Source of the DNA: an uncultured Chthonomonadaceae bacterium | GTDB lineage: Bacteria > Armatimonadota > Fimbriimonadia > Fimbriimonadales > Fimbriimonadaceae | Length of the DNA stretch: 64,000 nucleotides | Direction: 5' to 3' | NCBI GenBank assembly: GCA_946479035.1 | Contig: CAMLDW010000003.1 | Location: 1 to 64,000 of the forward strand | In this document: in pieces, positions 1 through 8,105 of the stretch | Layout: every line of letters starts with the position of its first letter | Numbering within the stretch: the first letter of the stretch is position 1 | Notes under the pieces: model-generated | Told to the model about the DNA's origin: nothing | The model's input: only the letters and a program-made list of their open reading frames with translations | The model's database searches: none | Translations under genes and position numbers: made by a program

Positions 1-255
1 CCCCTTCCCCCTCCCCGGCACGAAACATCCGGGCAAGGGGAAGGGGTGCCCCTACGAGCGTTGATGAGCAGTGAGTCCCCACCCCCAGCCCCTTTTGCGC
101 GGGCCGAATCCTGGGTGGCCAGAATTCGACGTGGCAAATCCGCAAGCGGAGAGGGAGGATGAAGGATGAAGGATGAAGGATGAAGGAGCGGGAATGAAGA
201 ATGATCAATGATGGAAAGGGAGGGGAGCGGGGTGCAGGGAGCGGGGATGGAGTGG
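1..255. other. Intergenic, GC-rich, with heptamer tandem repeat
   Basis: No gene is supported here. The first 110 bases are rich in CCCC/GGGG runs that resemble the hairpin-forming intergenic repeats found elsewhere in the window. The rest is purine-rich and contains the short tandem repeat listed separately. The upstream neighbour lies outside the window. Confidence 0.6.
156..183 (+). repeat. Tandem repeat, 4 x 7 bp
   Basis: Four exact copies of AGGATGA in a row, followed by a broken fifth copy (AGGAGCG). The array is downstream of the stop codon of the nuclease gene at 256-717. There are no spacers, so it is not a CRISPR array. It is a simple repeat likely to vary in copy number by slippage. 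Confidence 0.9.
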
Positions 256-717
256 TCATTGGGTCCAGTTGGTGATTCTGACGGGGTTGGTGGCGCGGAG
301 GACGTGGACGATCCTGGGCTCTTCGGTGTACTCACAGACGGTGACGGAACCGAGGTCTTCGGCAGCGATCATGAGGTGGTCGGACGCTTTTCGGCAGACG
401 ATCATGCCGCGAAGCAGGCGTCCCGAGAAGCGCTTTAGGCGATTGATGACGGCCATGTAGCCGAGGAGCTGGCCGAGGGCTTCTGGGGTGCCGTAATTGA
501 ACTTGACCTCGATTGCGAGGAGGCCGCCTTCGGTGTCTTCGGTGAGGAGATCGAGCTTCTTGCCGAGGCACTTGAACTGGAGTCCGTCGAGGCTCTCTCG
601 GCCGTAAAGGCGGAGCTCCGGCTCGATGATCTCGAGGTTGTTGAGGAGAAAGAGGTGGAGGTCATGCTCGCGCTCGAAGCGCTGTGGCGTCGGTTCGGAC
701 GAGCGTGTCGGCTTCAT
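256..717 (-). CDS. NucS/DUF91-like PD-(D/E)XK nuclease domain protein
   Basis: The 153-residue protein matches the C-terminal nuclease half of NucS/EndoMS-type endonucleases. It has a PD-(D/E)XK core with Asp56, then Glu70-Val-Lys72, followed by the QxxxY-like motif Gln83 to Tyr87 typical of RecB-like folds. Established NucS enzymes act in mismatch repair and carry an additional N-terminal DNA-binding domain. That domain is absent, so the role here is probably DNA cleavage of unknown specificity. The ATG at 715-717 is the best start, preceded within 4 nt by a perfect inverted repeat. The gene stands alone, divergent from pheA. Whether it is a repair or a defence nuclease cannot be told from sequence. 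Confidence 0.75.
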   Translation of the reverse strand: MKPTRSSEPTPQRFEREHDLHLFLLNNLEIIEPELRLYGRESLDGLQFKCLGKKLDLLTEDTEGGLLAIEVKFNYGTPEALGQLLGYMAVINRLKRFSGRLLRGMIVCRKASDHLMIAAEDLGSVTVCEYTEEPRIVHVLRATNPVRITNWTQ

Positions 718-1198
718 CTTTCGCAGGCGTGGTTTGCGCCTGCGACGTGTTGGGTTGATGTCCTATGCATTGTTCGGGTAACGGGCAGCGTGTCAGGGGT
801 GAGGGGATGGCTTAGGGCAGGCTTCGCCGGACCTAGCCATGGTTGTCGGGCTCTTAACCCGCTCCACTCCCTACTCCCGGGCTCCGGTCGGGGTTGAGGC
901 CCCGCCTCTTTTTTGGCCCGGTCGCCGCGCCGCGCGGCTGTTGGGGAGGCTCTTTCGAGGGCCGGTTCTCTTTTCTTTTCGGCCTCCGGATTAGTTTGAC
1001 GTATTGGTAAGCTTGAAGCGTCAAGGGGCTTGGCGAAAGTCCCAGGGAGGCATGTTCGGGCCAGTCTGGGAGGTCGTGTGACGGGCATTCTGTCCATGCC
1101 CTCATCGGTGGCGAGCGTGCCGCGGGGCCCGCGATTTGCTGGCTCGGGCCGCGTGCTCTCCTGGGGAGGGGAGGGGTTTTGGCATAATCGATGTTCGA
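718..1198. other. Long divergent intergenic region upstream of pheA
   Basis: About 480 bases without a convincing gene. It holds the inverted repeat at 721-745, a weak GGGG/CCCC hairpin followed by a T run near 890-915, and the pheA -10 box at 1183-1188. I looked for a Phe-rich leader peptide or T-box and found none. The reading frames present have poor codon usage. Confidence 0.5.
721..745. promoter_or_regulatory. Perfect 9-bp inverted repeat before the NucS-like gene
   Basis: TCGCAGGCG, a 7-nt loop TGGTTTG, then CGCCTGCGA. It ends 4 nt from the start codon of the gene at 256-717. It could be an operator or an mRNA hairpin blocking the ribosome site; no Shine-Dalgarno sequence is otherwise visible. 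Confidence 0.6.
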
Positions 1199-1201
1199 AT
1201 G
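1183..1201 (+). promoter_or_regulatory. -10 box close to the pheA start
   Basis: CATAAT at 1183-1188, 10 nt before the ATG at 1199. A transcript would start within a few bases of the start codon, so pheA has almost no 5' leader. Confidence 0.55.
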
Positions 1202-2296
1202 GCAGAGTCGCCGCAGGAGATGGACGCGATCCGGCAGCACATCGACCGGATCGACGCCCAGCTCGTCGAGCTCCTGCGAGAGCGGGCGAAGCTGGCCCAG
1301 GCGATCGGGCGGCTCAAGGGCACCGACGGGCAGCCCTTCTTCACCCCGGAGCGCGAAAGGCAGATCTACGAGCGGTTGAGCAAGGCCGAGGTCGGGCCGC
1401 TGAAGCCGCAGCAGGTCATCGCGATCTTCCGCGAGGTCATCAGCGCCGCTCGCGCCAGCGAGAAGCCGATGAGCGTCGCGTATTGGGGTCCGGAGGGGAC
1501 CTATTCGCATTTGGCCGCGATCGAGACGTTCGGGCGCAGTACGCAGCTCGCGCCTGAAGAGACGATCGAGGAGGTCTTCCGCGCTGTCGAGCACGGGCGC
1601 GCGGACTACGGCGTCGTGCCGATCGAGAACGCGATCTTCGGCGTCGTGCCGGAGACGCTAGACATGTTCCCTCAGACCAACGTTCGCATCTGCGCCGAGA
1701 CGTTCGTGGCGATCCACCACACGCTCGCGGCCAGCGCGTCGAGCATCAGCCAGATCGAGCGGATCTACGCCGGGCCGCAGCCCTACAACCAGTGCCGCCA
1801 CTGGATCAAGACCCACCTGCCGACCGCGGAGATCGTCAACGTCACTCCGACCTCGCGCGCGGCGCAGATGGCGAAGGAGGACCCGAAAGGGGCCGCGATC
1901 GCCAACAGGCTTTGCACGGAGATGTACGGGCTCAACGTGCTCGAGGAGCACATCGAGGACCGCGCGAAGAACTCCACTCGCTTCGTGGTGGTGGGATACA
2001 ACGAGCCCGGTCCGAGCGGCCGCGACAAGACCTCGCTCATGTTCTCGCTGCGCAACAGGCCGGGCCAGCTCTACACGGTGCTCGGCGCGTTCGAGCGGCA
2101 CGGGGTCAACCTGATGATGATCGAGTCGCGCCCCGCGCAGCGCGCTTCGTTCGAGTACATCTTCTACGTGGACTGCGCCGAGCACCACACTTCGCCGCAC
2201 GTCTCTGCGGCGATCGCTGAGATCAAGGAGTTCGCGCTCGAGACCGTTCTGCTGGGCAGCTACCCGAGCATGGATCCGAACTTGGTTTCGCTCTGA
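1199..2296 (+). CDS. pheA: Chorismate mutase / prephenate dehydratase (P-protein)
   Basis: This is the bifunctional enzyme taking chorismate to prephenate and then phenylpyruvate in cytosolic phenylalanine synthesis. The 365 residues show three parts in order. An AroQ-type helical chorismate mutase spans roughly residues 5-88. Prephenate dehydratase spans 92-268, opening with WGPEGTYSH and ending with the substrate-binding Thr260-Arg261-Phe262. An ACT regulatory domain spans 277-355 with the ESRP motif at 309-312 used for Phe feedback. An upstream in-frame TTG at 1136 would add a non-homologous stretch, so the ATG at 1199 is preferred; it also fits the adjacent -10 box. It is transcribed alone and converges on the aldolase gene. 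Confidence 0.95.
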   Translation: MAESPQEMDAIRQHIDRIDAQLVELLRERAKLAQAIGRLKGTDGQPFFTPERERQIYERLSKAEVGPLKPQQVIAIFREVISAARASEKPMSVAYWGPEGTYSHLAAIETFGRSTQLAPEETIEEVFRAVEHGRADYGVVPIENAIFGVVPETLDMFPQTNVRICAETFVAIHHTLAASASSISQIERIYAGPQPYNQCRHWIKTHLPTAEIVNVTPTSRAAQMAKEDPKGAAIANRLCTEMYGLNVLEEHIEDRAKNSTRFVVVGYNEPGPSGRDKTSLMFSLRNRPGQLYTVLGAFERHGVNLMMIESRPAQRASFEYIFYVDCAEHHTSPHVSAAIAEIKEFALETVLLGSYPSMDPNLVSL

Positions 2297-2326
2297 GGGA
2301 TTGTTCGGGCTGGTCCGGATTGGGTT

Positions 2327-2358
2327 CCCTCCCCTTTGGGGGAAGGTTAGGGAGGGGG
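2327..2358. repeat. Hairpin repeat between convergent genes
   Basis: CCCTCCC and GGGAGGG arms enclose a second GC-rich stem. It lies between the 3' ends of pheA and the aldolase gene, so it could act as a bidirectional transcription stop. Its reverse complement matches the outer arms of the repeat family seen at 5711, 31263, 32670 and 32889. Confidence 0.5.
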
Positions 2359-2365
2359 TCAGCTC

Positions 2366-3235
2366 CTACAGCGCCAGGTTCCTCGCGGAGATGCCCAGGT
2401 GGCGCTCCATCGCTTCCAGCACCGCCGTCGGGTCGCTCGGCTTGAGCGGGAGCCGCGGGTAGGGCGTGGCGATCACACCGTGCGCGTGCAGCACGGCCTT
2501 GTTGGTCGCCGGCTGCGGCTGCGAGCGGATCGTCTTGATCACCGGAAGCGCGAGCTCGAACTTCGCCTCGTCGCGCCCCGCGACGATCTGCGAGAGCCAC
2601 TGCGGCACGCAGTTGGCCGCGCCGCTGATCGTGCCAGTCCACCCTTTGGTCAGCGCGTCCATCAGCAGCGTCTCGTCGCCCACGAAGAGCGTCTTGTCGC
2701 CCGCCGCCACGCGGTACGCCGCGAGGTTGGCAGCCTCTCCGCTCGAGTCCTTGAAGCCTGCGACGTTCGGGTGCCGAGCCAGGCGCTCGATAAAGCCGGG
2801 GGACATCGAAAAGCCCGTCATCTTAGGAAAGTTGTAGGCGAGCAGAGGCACGGGGCTCGCGCCGGCGAGCGCCTCAAACCACTCCGCGATCCCTTCTTCT
2901 GTAGCGGACCGGAAGTAGGAGGGCGGCATGACGAGCACCGCGACCGCGCCGTTCTTGCCGGCTTGCTCGCACGACCAGCGCGCCTCGTCCAGGCTGGGTG
3001 TCGCGATCCCAAGCACGAGCTCGAGCTTTCCTTTGCACGTGTCGGCAAGCCGCAGCAGGTCGCGCTTTTCGAACGCGCTGAGCGAGGGCCCTTCTCCGTT
3101 CGTGCCCGCCAGAACTACTCCCTTACACCCGGCGGCCTCGAAATAGGCGAGCAGCCTCGCGACGCTGGCCTCGTCCACTTCGCCCTTCGCGTCCATCGGT
3201 GTGACGGAGGCTGGATAAACGCCGGTCTCAAGCAT
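2366..3235 (-). CDS. DapA/NAL-family aldolase, substrate unknown
   Basis: A 289-residue TIM-barrel lyase of the dihydrodipicolinate synthase / N-acetylneuraminate lyase superfamily. The Schiff-base lysine is Lys162 (GFKDSSG), the general-acid tyrosine is Tyr134 (YNFPKMTG), and the carboxylate-binding loop is Gly44-Thr-Asn-Gly-Glu48. True DapA has Gly-Thr-Thr in that loop, and the second Thr belongs to its proton relay. Asn at that place argues against lysine synthesis and for a pyruvate-dependent aldolase of another sugar or keto acid. It begins 22 nt after cdaR ends, so it is probably the last gene of the cdaA-cdaR operon. Confidence 0.85.
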   Translation of the reverse strand: MLETGVYPASVTPMDAKGEVDEASVARLLAYFEAAGCKGVVLAGTNGEGPSLSAFEKRDLLRLADTCKGKLELVLGIATPSLDEARWSCEQAGKNGAVAVLVMPPSYFRSATEEGIAEWFEALAGASPVPLLAYNFPKMTGFSMSPGFIERLARHPNVAGFKDSSGEAANLAAYRVAAGDKTLFVGDETLLMDALTKGWTGTISGAANCVPQWLSQIVAGRDEAKFELALPVIKTIRSQPQPATNKAVLHAHGVIATPYPRLPLKPSDPTAVLEAMERHLGISARNLAL

Positions 3236-3257
3236 GGCTCGCGAAAGGATACTTGCC

Positions 3258-4199
3258 TTAGGAGCGGCGCACGTGGACGGTCACGCTGACCTGGTCGCCC
3301 GATGCGGACGCGAGCCCCGCGGGCAGCCGCAACACCACCTTGAAGGTGCGGTCGCTTGTGAGGCCGCCCAAGTCGATCGTTTCCGTCTCCACGGTGGTGA
3401 GTCGTGCGACGTCGCTCGTCTCGCCCGTTGTTTCGATCTGGTTGGGGTCGACGGAATACCCCGTCACTTGGTAGCCAAAGCCCGGCTGGCCGGAAAACAC
3501 GGGAGTGACGAGCAGCTTTCGGCGGCTCGGGCCGATCGCGAGCGCGGGGCGCACCTGCACCTTGGCCGGCGTGATCGTGATCAAGGGCACGGGCCGGTTG
3601 CCCTCGCCGAGCGGCTCGAGCTCGATCTCGACCGTCTGGTTGGGACTGACGTGGGTCAGGTCGAGCACGGCGCGGACGGACCTAACCTGCGGCACGATGC
3701 TTTCGGGCCCGGAGACCTCGACCGTCGTGGGCAGCATCGTCGCCCCGTCGAACGTGTAGCTCTCCGGCGGAGTGCCCGTAGGCAGCAGGTTGACTTCGAC
3801 CTGCTTGCGGGCCGTCCTTTCCAGGCTCATTTCGGCGAAGGTCTTCACCGCCTCGAGCGCCAGGCCTATACGCAGCGGCCCTAGGACGTCCACGCGGTAG
3901 CGCCCGTTTCCCGGCTTGGCCCCCCGCAGGTCGACGACGGCGTGGACGCTCGCGGTATCGAGCGAGTCCAGCGTCTGTTGCACGCCGGTCGCCACGACGC
4001 GCACGGTCCGGGGCGCCTGGACGACGGTGATGTCGTCGCTCTTGTTGGCGAAGGTCAACTGGACCTCGAACTCGCGCTGCTTGTCCGGGTCGAACCCGCT
4101 CTGGAGCTGCCAGAAGAGGATCAGGGACACGCCGAGCGCGGCGGCGAAGAGCAGCATGTTCTCTCGCCTCGACCACACGAACCCGGCGAGATTGCTCAC
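3258..4199 (-). CDS. cdaR: YbbR-domain regulator of diadenylate cyclase
   Basis: A membrane-anchored extracytoplasmic protein that, in known systems, binds and modulates CdaA. One transmembrane helix lies at about residues 15-33, followed by about three beta-rich YbbR repeats out to residue 313. Its start codon overlaps the end of cdaA by 4 nt, the same cdaA-cdaR coupling seen in Firmicutes. The usual third partner, glmM, is not adjacent; the aldolase gene takes its place. Start at 4199 was chosen from this overlap. Confidence 0.9.
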   Translation of the reverse strand: MSNLAGFVWSRRENMLLFAAALGVSLILFWQLQSGFDPDKQREFEVQLTFANKSDDITVVQAPRTVRVVATGVQQTLDSLDTASVHAVVDLRGAKPGNGRYRVDVLGPLRIGLALEAVKTFAEMSLERTARKQVEVNLLPTGTPPESYTFDGATMLPTTVEVSGPESIVPQVRSVRAVLDLTHVSPNQTVEIELEPLGEGNRPVPLITITPAKVQVRPALAIGPSRRKLLVTPVFSGQPGFGYQVTGYSVDPNQIETTGETSDVARLTTVETETIDLGGLTSDRTFKVVLRLPAGLASASGDQVSVTVHVRRS

Positions 4200-5056
4200 T
4201 TGTTCACGGCCTCCTTTTCGGCCCGCTTGTGCAGCTTGCGGCGTTCGCGGTGCCTACGGCGGATCTCTTTGGGGTCGCGGAGCTCGCGCTCGAGGTACTT
4301 GCGCAGCTCGAGCTCGTCCTCCAGGATGCGGATGTTCCCCTCATAGGCCAGTGCGATCTCGCCGCGCTCCTCGCTGACGATCAGCACGATCGCGTCGGTG
4401 TGCTCGCTGATCCCCAGCCCGGCGCGGTGGCGCATATGGTAGTGGGGCGGGATCACGCGGCTGTCGCTCATCGGCAGGCGGCAGGCGGCCGCCACGATCT
4501 CGTCGCCCCTCAGGACCACCGCGCCGTCGTGCAGGGGGTTGCCGTGGTAGAAGATCGCGCCCAGCAAAGGCGCGGTGACGCGCGCGTGGACCGGGATGCC
4601 GTTGTCGGCGACTTCCTGCAGGCTCGTCGTCCGCTCGATGACCATCAGCGCGCCGATCCGGTGCTCGGCCATCTCGCCGACCGCGGCGCATATCTGCTGC
4701 ACGGTGTCCGAGCCGGTCTGGCGCTGCGCCGCGATGAGCCTCTCCGTCCAGCCGCCTAGCTTCCCGAACCCCTCGACGGCCTGCCTCAGTTCAGGCAGGA
4801 ATAGGATCACCAGGGCGACCGGGGCCAGCAGGGCCGCTTTGTCCAGCACCCAGTGGAGGGTGTGGAGCTGGAGCTGCTCGCTCCCGACCAGCGCGACCAC
4901 GAACACCAGGAGCCCGACCACGATCCGCCAGGCCCGCTTCCCCCTGACCAGCTTCAAAATCCGGTAGAGCACATAGGCGACGAGCAGGATGTCAACGACG
5001 TTGATGACCGCCTGCTGGGTCGTGGAGTCGAAAAACTGCGCTAGGAGCCAGCCCAA
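4196..5056 (-). CDS. cdaA: Membrane diadenylate cyclase (c-di-AMP synthase)
   Basis: Condenses two ATP into the second messenger c-di-AMP, which controls potassium and osmotic balance. Three N-terminal transmembrane helices (about residues 18-34, 43-59 and 73-89) precede the DAC domain. The DGA motif is at 177-179 and RHR at 209-211, both intact. After the domain a strongly basic tail (about 250-286, rich in Arg/Lys/Glu) extends beyond typical CdaA. Translation starts with TTG at 5056, preceded by GGTGGAG at a suitable distance and a TACACT -10 box. It is the first gene of the operon with cdaR and the aldolase. Confidence 0.93.
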   Translation of the reverse strand: MGWLLAQFFDSTTQQAVINVVDILLVAYVLYRILKLVRGKRAWRIVVGLLVFVVALVGSEQLQLHTLHWVLDKAALLAPVALVILFLPELRQAVEGFGKLGGWTERLIAAQRQTGSDTVQQICAAVGEMAEHRIGALMVIERTTSLQEVADNGIPVHARVTAPLLGAIFYHGNPLHDGAVVLRGDEIVAAACRLPMSDSRVIPPHYHMRHRAGLGISEHTDAIVLIVSEERGEIALAYEGNIRILEDELELRKYLERELRDPKEIRRRHRERRKLHKRAEKEAVNK

Positions 5057-5281
5057 TGTGCTCCACCCAGTGTATCCGGTGCCTCTGCGCCGCCACCGAC
5101 AATGCTCACCGCGCGAATCCCAAAGAAGTGCTTGGGGGCGCGGCGCCCGCTCGTGGAACGACCCGCACAGCGAAAGCGACGCCGCCCAGGCCCGCCCTTA
5201 TGGGTGTGGTGGGGCGACCACACGAAAGCGAACTGCCGCGCCCGGTCTGTCCTCTCCGCCGGGGGCGGCTTTTTTTAACTC
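5057..5281 (+). other. Intergenic region, possible small structured RNA
   Basis: No protein gene is supported. The plus strand has several GC-rich hairpins, for example GTGGT-GGGGCG-ACCAC, and two copies of a GAAAGCGA motif. It ends in an intrinsic terminator at 5256-5276 although no plus-strand gene precedes it. This suggests an unannotated plus-strand RNA. I could not match it to SRP RNA, RNase P RNA, tmRNA or a known riboswitch. Confidence 0.3.
5256..5276 (+). terminator. Intrinsic terminator on the plus strand
   Basis: CCGCC-GGG-GGCGG stem followed by C and seven T. The T run is on the plus strand only, so it serves a plus-strand transcript and not the flanking minus-strand genes. Confidence 0.6.
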
Positions 5282-5551
5282 CTAGGCCAGCAGCAGGCGG
5301 CACTCGTGTGCGGCCTTGTGGCAGCGCTCGGGGTGCGGGCCGCCGATCAGTTTCTCGGACTCGACCCGTTCCAGGTAGTCGGCGACGGCGTCCTCGTTGG
5401 AGCCGTTGACGAGCATCGAGGTCACGACCCCGGCAAAACTGCCGTAGTCGCCCTCGGAGAGCGGTTCGCCCTTGACCCCGGCGGGGTCCCATTCGGTGAG
5501 AAGGATGCGCTCGACCTCGACGACGAGGTGCGAAGGGTTGCTATACGCCAT
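5282..5551 (-). CDS. Small acidic conserved protein of unknown function
   Basis: An 89-residue soluble, mainly helical protein. The layout, an N-terminal WDP motif followed by GV (residues 21-26), an SEGDYGSFAG stretch and a C-terminal Leu-rich helix, resembles a widespread family of small uncharacterised proteins similar to DUF1871. No catalytic residues stand out. The start ATG at 5549-5551 gives a full-length member. It lies upstream of the c-di-AMP operon on the same strand but is separated by 225 bases, so it is probably its own transcription unit. Confidence 0.65.
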   Translation of the reverse strand: MAYSNPSHLVVEVERILLTEWDPAGVKGEPLSEGDYGSFAGVVTSMLVNGSNEDAVADYLERVESEKLIGGPHPERCHKAAHECRLLLA

Positions 5552-5792
5552 TGTATGAGCCTCTGCCTATCCAGACTAGTCTGCGCGGCGGTTGGTTGCA
5601 AGGTTCTGATCGCAATCCCCGTGCCAACGGGCGTTGCTCTCTCCTTTCGTACGGCTAGGGGTGGAGACCAAGCGGGGAGGGTGCCGCTCCGCGGCATCGC
5701 GCCTGCCGCGGACCCCACCCTAACCCTCCCCCAGGGGGGAGGGGACCGGACGCGGCACCCTCCCCGGCGCGGTCCACCTTTAGGGGAGGGCG
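5552..5792. other. Intergenic region with GC hairpin repeats
   Basis: The left 100 bases hold the promoter side of the small gene at 5282-5551. The right part (about 5640-5790) is repeat material. It includes a CCCTAACCCTCCCCC..GGGGGGAGGGG hairpin and a GGGAGGGTGCCGCTCCGCGGCA segment that recurs at about 26005. No gene is seen. Confidence 0.5.
5711..5742. repeat. Dispersed GC hairpin repeat, short form
   Basis: CCCACCCTAACCCTCCCCC followed by AGGGGGGAGGGG. It has the outer arms of the 74-bp palindromic repeat found at 31263, 32670 and 32889, but without its central palindrome. Confidence 0.5.
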
Positions 5793-6644
5793 TCAGCCCT
5801 TGGCCCACTTCCAGAGCTTGGCGACGTTCTTGGCGTGCATGGTCTCGGCCTCCGGCGTTTCCACCAGGATCGGCGTGTGCTCGAACCGCTTGTCCCGAAC
5901 CAGGCACTGGAAACCGACCGGCCCGATCTCCCCCTCGCCCAGGTGCTCGTGCCGGTCCTTGCGCGAGCCGAGCGGGTTCTTGCTGTCGTTGCAATGGACC
6001 GCCCGGATCCTTGACAGTCCAACCAAACGGTCGAACTCCCCCATAGTCTGCTGGTAGGCAACCTTCGTTCGAAGGTCATAGCCTGCCGCGAAGACGTGGC
6101 AGGTGTCCAGGCAGACCGCCAGGCGCTTGTGCCCCTTAACGAGGTCGAGGATCTTGGCCAGGTGCTCGAACCGCCAGTTCAGGCAGGTGCCCTGGCCCGC
6201 CGTAGTCTCCATCAGAAGGGTCACTTCGTCCGCTGTCTCCTTCAAGATCCGCTTGGTCGCCTCGGCCACTCGCTTGAGCCCGGTCTCCTCGCCCTGGCCA
6301 ACGTGGGCGCCCATGTGCGAGACAACGTAAGGTATCCGAAGCATTGCGCACCGCCTCATCTCGCCCACAAGCCCGCGCACGCTCTTCTCCCGCAGTTCCT
6401 CGTCCGGGGCGGCCAGGTTGATCAGGTACGAGTCGTGGCTGACGATGTGGCGCCCGATCCCGGTCTCCTTGAGCGCCTCGGCGAGCTTTTCGACGGTCTC
6501 CTCGGTGGGGTCCTTGGCCTTCCACATCTGGGGGCTGGAGGTGAAGACTTGCACGGCGGTACAGCCGATCCCCTTTCCCCGCCGCACGGCGTCCCAGAGG
6601 CCCTTGCCGGTGGGCATGTGGGCACCGACGAGCTTGGCTGGCAT
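5793..6644 (-). CDS. nfo: Endonuclease IV (AP endonuclease)
   Basis: Cleaves DNA 5' to abasic sites and processes blocked 3' ends in base excision repair, using a trinuclear zinc centre. The 283 residues cover the whole TIM-barrel AP2Ec family length. Its signatures are present: METTAGQG (family ENTAGQG), CLDTCHVFAAGYD and HCNDSK with GSRKDRHEHLGEG. All supply zinc ligands. The ATG at 6644 sits 6 nt after a TAGAAT -10 box, suggesting a leaderless message. It is 9 bases from the end of the membrane-protein gene but has its own promoter. Confidence 0.96.
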   Translation of the reverse strand: MPAKLVGAHMPTGKGLWDAVRRGKGIGCTAVQVFTSSPQMWKAKDPTEETVEKLAEALKETGIGRHIVSHDSYLINLAAPDEELREKSVRGLVGEMRRCAMLRIPYVVSHMGAHVGQGEETGLKRVAEATKRILKETADEVTLLMETTAGQGTCLNWRFEHLAKILDLVKGHKRLAVCLDTCHVFAAGYDLRTKVAYQQTMGEFDRLVGLSRIRAVHCNDSKNPLGSRKDRHEHLGEGEIGPVGFQCLVRDKRFEHTPILVETPEAETMHAKNVAKLWKWAKG

Positions 6645-6656
6645 TTGGCCATTCTA
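6642..6656 (-). promoter_or_regulatory. Leaderless promoter of nfo
   Basis: TAGAAT (6651-6656, read on the minus strand), 6-nt spacer, then the ATG at 6644. No Shine-Dalgarno sequence is present. Confidence 0.6.
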
Positions 6657-8105
6657 CTGGCCCCCGAAGACGCGCACGGTCCGGTTCTCCATCATCTCGC
6701 GCTCCATGCGTGCGAACTGTTCGCGCTTGTAGGCGGACACCTGTTCCTTGGTCATTCCGATGTTCGTCGCCGGGTAAAGCCCGTAACCGAACATCTTGTC
6801 GGGATCGAGCTTCTCAAAGACCCACCACCACTGTTGTATGGGAGTAGTCGTCACATCGAACGTCGCAGCACCGACCTCTTTTCCCACCGCCTGGTGTCTG
6901 ACCCAACCATTTGGTTGTTGAACGTAGGCACCGACCTTTTCGCAGACTGGGAGCACGACCCTGTACGTTTGCGCGGAGTTCGGCTTCATGCGCCGAGGAT
7001 TGAACCTCAGGCAGTAGAACGGCTCTCCCTTGTGCCATCCGAGCGGCCCAAGCTTGATGAGCAGGTCCTCGCGCGCGACCGGAGGCTTGGGTTTTTTCGG
7101 TGCGACGCCATAGTTGCGCGGGCGCGAGCGGTCGTCGGCCTCATAGAAGAACTCCGCAGCGTGCTGAGTACCGTCGGCGGCATGCACAGCCACACTGGCA
7201 AAGAGAGGGGGCGCGGCACCTCCCTTCCAAAGGAGGTACACGGTACCGTCCTGCTCCTGGAGCGCGCCCAGCAGGGTCACTGTCACGCTGTGGACTGTCT
7301 TTGACTCGCCGTTAGTGAACGCCCTGCTCATGTCGGAGACGACTTTGTCGTAGTCGTAGACGGCGAACCCGTCCGGCACCTGTGGAGCGAACACTGCGTC
7401 TGGAATGTCCGACGGGTACTCGAACTTGACCAGTCCGCGCAGAACCCACTTGCCTGACGACGCCAAGTTGTACCTGCGCTGTTCGATCGGCAGACCAGTC
7501 GACCGCTCGGCGCTTACTTCGTACCTGAAGCGATAGCCGTTCGACCTCTCCTTGCCTTCGAACGTGACGATTTCTACCTTGCCTTCTTGCCTGCGTGTGA
7601 CGCCAGCGCCATCGCGCGCCGACTTTCGGAACTCTGCGACCATGGTGTCGATCGTCTCGAGCGGCTTCGGCTCGCGCTTCATGAGGTCGATACCGATGTT
7701 GACGGCCATGTCTTCGAACGACACGGACCATCCCCGCTTGCCGTCGTGGCCTTGCGAAGTCTGCGGGAACCTGCCATCGAGCCCCCCACTATAGCGGTAC
7801 TTTGCGCCCTCCCTCCATTCCTGCATGTAAGGCTCGGCAGGCTTGTCGTTGTCGACGAGGTAGCGGCTCACGTGAACGGCCTTCGCGTTCTGAAGTGCTT
7901 CCGCCAGATCGACGAGGGACACGGCCCTTGCTGGCAGAGACAGCGCGACCACGAGCGCTGCGATGACGGCCACAGCTCCGGTCGGCACGGTCCATGGCAT
8001 GCGAACTCTGGCCGAGGACGGGTCGAGGTCCATGCACTCGATCCCGGGCGTGGGGCGCCACTGCCGGAGGTCGTGCAGAGCTATTCGATATCGGCTATTG
8101 GTCAT
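6654..8105 (-). CDS. Membrane-anchored LolA/RseB-like protein paired with ECF sigma factor
   Basis: A 483-residue protein with a short cytoplasmic N-terminus, one transmembrane helix at about 38-58 and a large outside domain. The early part of that domain, with beta-rich segments around AKAVHVSRYL and GKRGWSVSF, looks like the LolA/RseB lipoprotein-binding fold. The ATG at 8105 overlaps the sigma-factor gene by 11 nt, so the two are translationally coupled. That arrangement is typical of sigma/anti-sigma pairs. The N-terminus has no HxxxCxxC zinc anti-sigma motif, so any anti-sigma role is inference. An upstream in-frame extension to 8327 runs inside the sigma gene and was rejected. Confidence 0.7.
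   Translation of the reverse strand: MTNSRYRIALHDLRQWRPTPGIECMDLDPSSARVRMPWTVPTGAVAVIAALVVALSLPARAVSLVDLAEALQNAKAVHVSRYLVDNDKPAEPYMQEWREGAKYRYSGGLDGRFPQTSQGHDGKRGWSVSFEDMAVNIGIDLMKREPKPLETIDTMVAEFRKSARDGAGVTRRQEGKVEIVTFEGKERSNGYRFRYEVSAERSTGLPIEQRRYNLASSGKWVLRGLVKFEYPSDIPDAVFAPQVPDGFAVYDYDKVVSDMSRAFTNGESKTVHSVTVTLLGALQEQDGTVYLLWKGGAAPPLFASVAVHAADGTQHAAEFFYEADDRSRPRNYGVAPKKPKPPVAREDLLIKLGPLGWHKGEPFYCLRFNPRRMKPNSAQTYRVVLPVCEKVGAYVQQPNGWVRHQAVGKEVGAATFDVTTTPIQQWWWVFEKLDPDKMFGYGLYPATNIGMTKEQVSAYKREQFARMEREMMENRTVRVFGGQ

Noticed and set aside
156..183. CRISPR array
   Set aside because: The repeat unit is 7 bp with no spacers; no cas genes nearby.
718..1198. Phe leader-peptide attenuator or T-box before pheA
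   Set aside because: No short frame rich in Phe codons, no T-box sequence and no terminator close to pheA. The -10 box is almost at the start codon.
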